A stretch of 64,000 nucleotides of DNA from assembly GCA_022402525.1 (NCBI GenBank), contig JAKRSB010000095.1, forward strand, positions 1 to 64,000. Direction: 5' to 3'. The notes beneath the pieces are model-generated. The model saw only the letters and a program-made list of their open reading frames with translations, was not told where the DNA came from and made no database searches. This document shows, piece by piece, positions 63,725-64,000 of the stretch. How positions within the stretch are numbered: the first letter of the stretch is position 1; each line of letters starts with the position of its first letter. The position numbers and the translations under genes are program-made. Origin of the DNA: Thermosynechococcaceae cyanobacterium MS004 (GTDB lineage: Bacteria > Cyanobacteriota > Cyanobacteriia > Thermosynechococcales > Thermosynechococcaceae).

Positions 63725-63785
63725 ATGCATCAAGCGTGAATGCATGAAGGATTAATGCATCAAAAACTAATGCATCAAGGGCTGG
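63725..63785. repeat. 14-15 bp degenerate tandem repeat
   Basis: AATGCATCAAGCGTG, AATGCATGAAGGATT and further AATGCATCAA-type units, just upstream of the unknown protein gene. Confidence 0.75.
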
Positions 63786-63818
63786 TGAGTGATTGATGAC
63801 TCTAAATGAACGGATGAG

Positions 63819-63976
63819 ACGTGAGTTTGATGATTCACTTGAAGCTCCTCACCCCAAACCCCTCGCCTTTGGGAGAGGGGCTTAAGAAGATGGATGTTTC
63901 ATTGCCCCTCTCCTTCTCCCTAGAGAGAAGGAGGAGGGGAGGATGAGGGGCGGTTGTTTTTTTGTCGAACTCACGT
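63819..63976 (+). repeat. MITE-like dispersed repeat, copy C (full)
   Basis: Ends ACGTGAGTTTGATG and GTCGAACTCACGT. Interior arms CTCCTCACCCCAAACCCCTC and GGAGGATGAGGGGCGGTTG. Same orientation as copy B and closely similar in length. Confidence 0.82.
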
Positions 63977-64000
63977 GATGAGTCTAAACTGATTATTAAA

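Overview
The window is cyanobacterial chromosome. The octamer GCGATCGC (HIP1) recurs throughout, inside and between genes. Several genes are cyanobacterial hallmarks: psb34 (photosystem II assembly), nblA (phycobilisome breakdown), a ferredoxin/Ycf35/DUF2997 cluster, a cryptochrome-DASH photolyase, two SLH-type iron-uptake porins, DUF2499 and DUF4079 proteins, and the acpP-fabF-tkt run. The sequence does not allow a species call.

Layout. 0-12.9 kb: a glycosyltransferase, an ABC exporter, a membrane WD40 protein, psb34, a shrunken relative of the iron porins, a family-10-like glycosyl hydrolase, a KirBac-type potassium channel and a TgpA-like transglutaminase membrane protein. 12.98-17.78 kb: the accessory island (below). 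17.8-25.7 kb: a two-gene multi-PAS histidine kinase/response regulator unit, cry-DASH and the ferredoxin-Ycf35-DUF2997 group. 26.4-33.4 kb: acpP, fabF, tkt, a two-RCK channel-like protein and a DUF4079 protein. 34-46 kb: two unknown proteins, an iron porin, DUF2499, a YgiB-YgiC-diiron operon, a Ser/Thr kinase, nblA and dusB. 47-64 kb: SDR, sfsA, DUF2288, VOC, a second iron porin, secreted and membrane proteins, a degenerate EAL protein, clpB, a fasciclin protein and an unknown conserved protein.

Main discovery: 12,977-17,520 reads as a fossil integron. On the plus strand at 17,278-17,520 lies the N-terminal part of an integron-type tyrosine recombinase (IntI), broken by a frameshift and stop codons and cut off by an IS982 transposase fragment. 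Diverging from it on the minus strand are five gene cassettes: a two-ORF pair, DUF3800, DUF4145, a transglutaminase-like gene and HicB. Each is followed by an imperfect palindrome bounded by GTCTAAC/GTTAGAC or a variant, matching the attC core sites RYYYAAC and GTTRRRY. A cluster of about five 39-bp repeats lies where attI and the cassette promoter should be. The transglutaminase cassette carries an in-frame amber codon followed by 58 codons of apparently conserved reading frame.

Other themes. Both full iron porins carry GGTGTGAGGA just upstream of their start codons, complementary to the conserved loop of the cyanobacterial sRNA Yfr1. Almost every long spacer holds its own private 13-16 bp tandem repeat, and in-frame versions (12, 15 or 18 bp) occur inside several genes. 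A MITE-like repeat with ACGTGAGTTCGA ends is present in three full and two partial copies. No rRNA, tRNA or CRISPR array was recognised.
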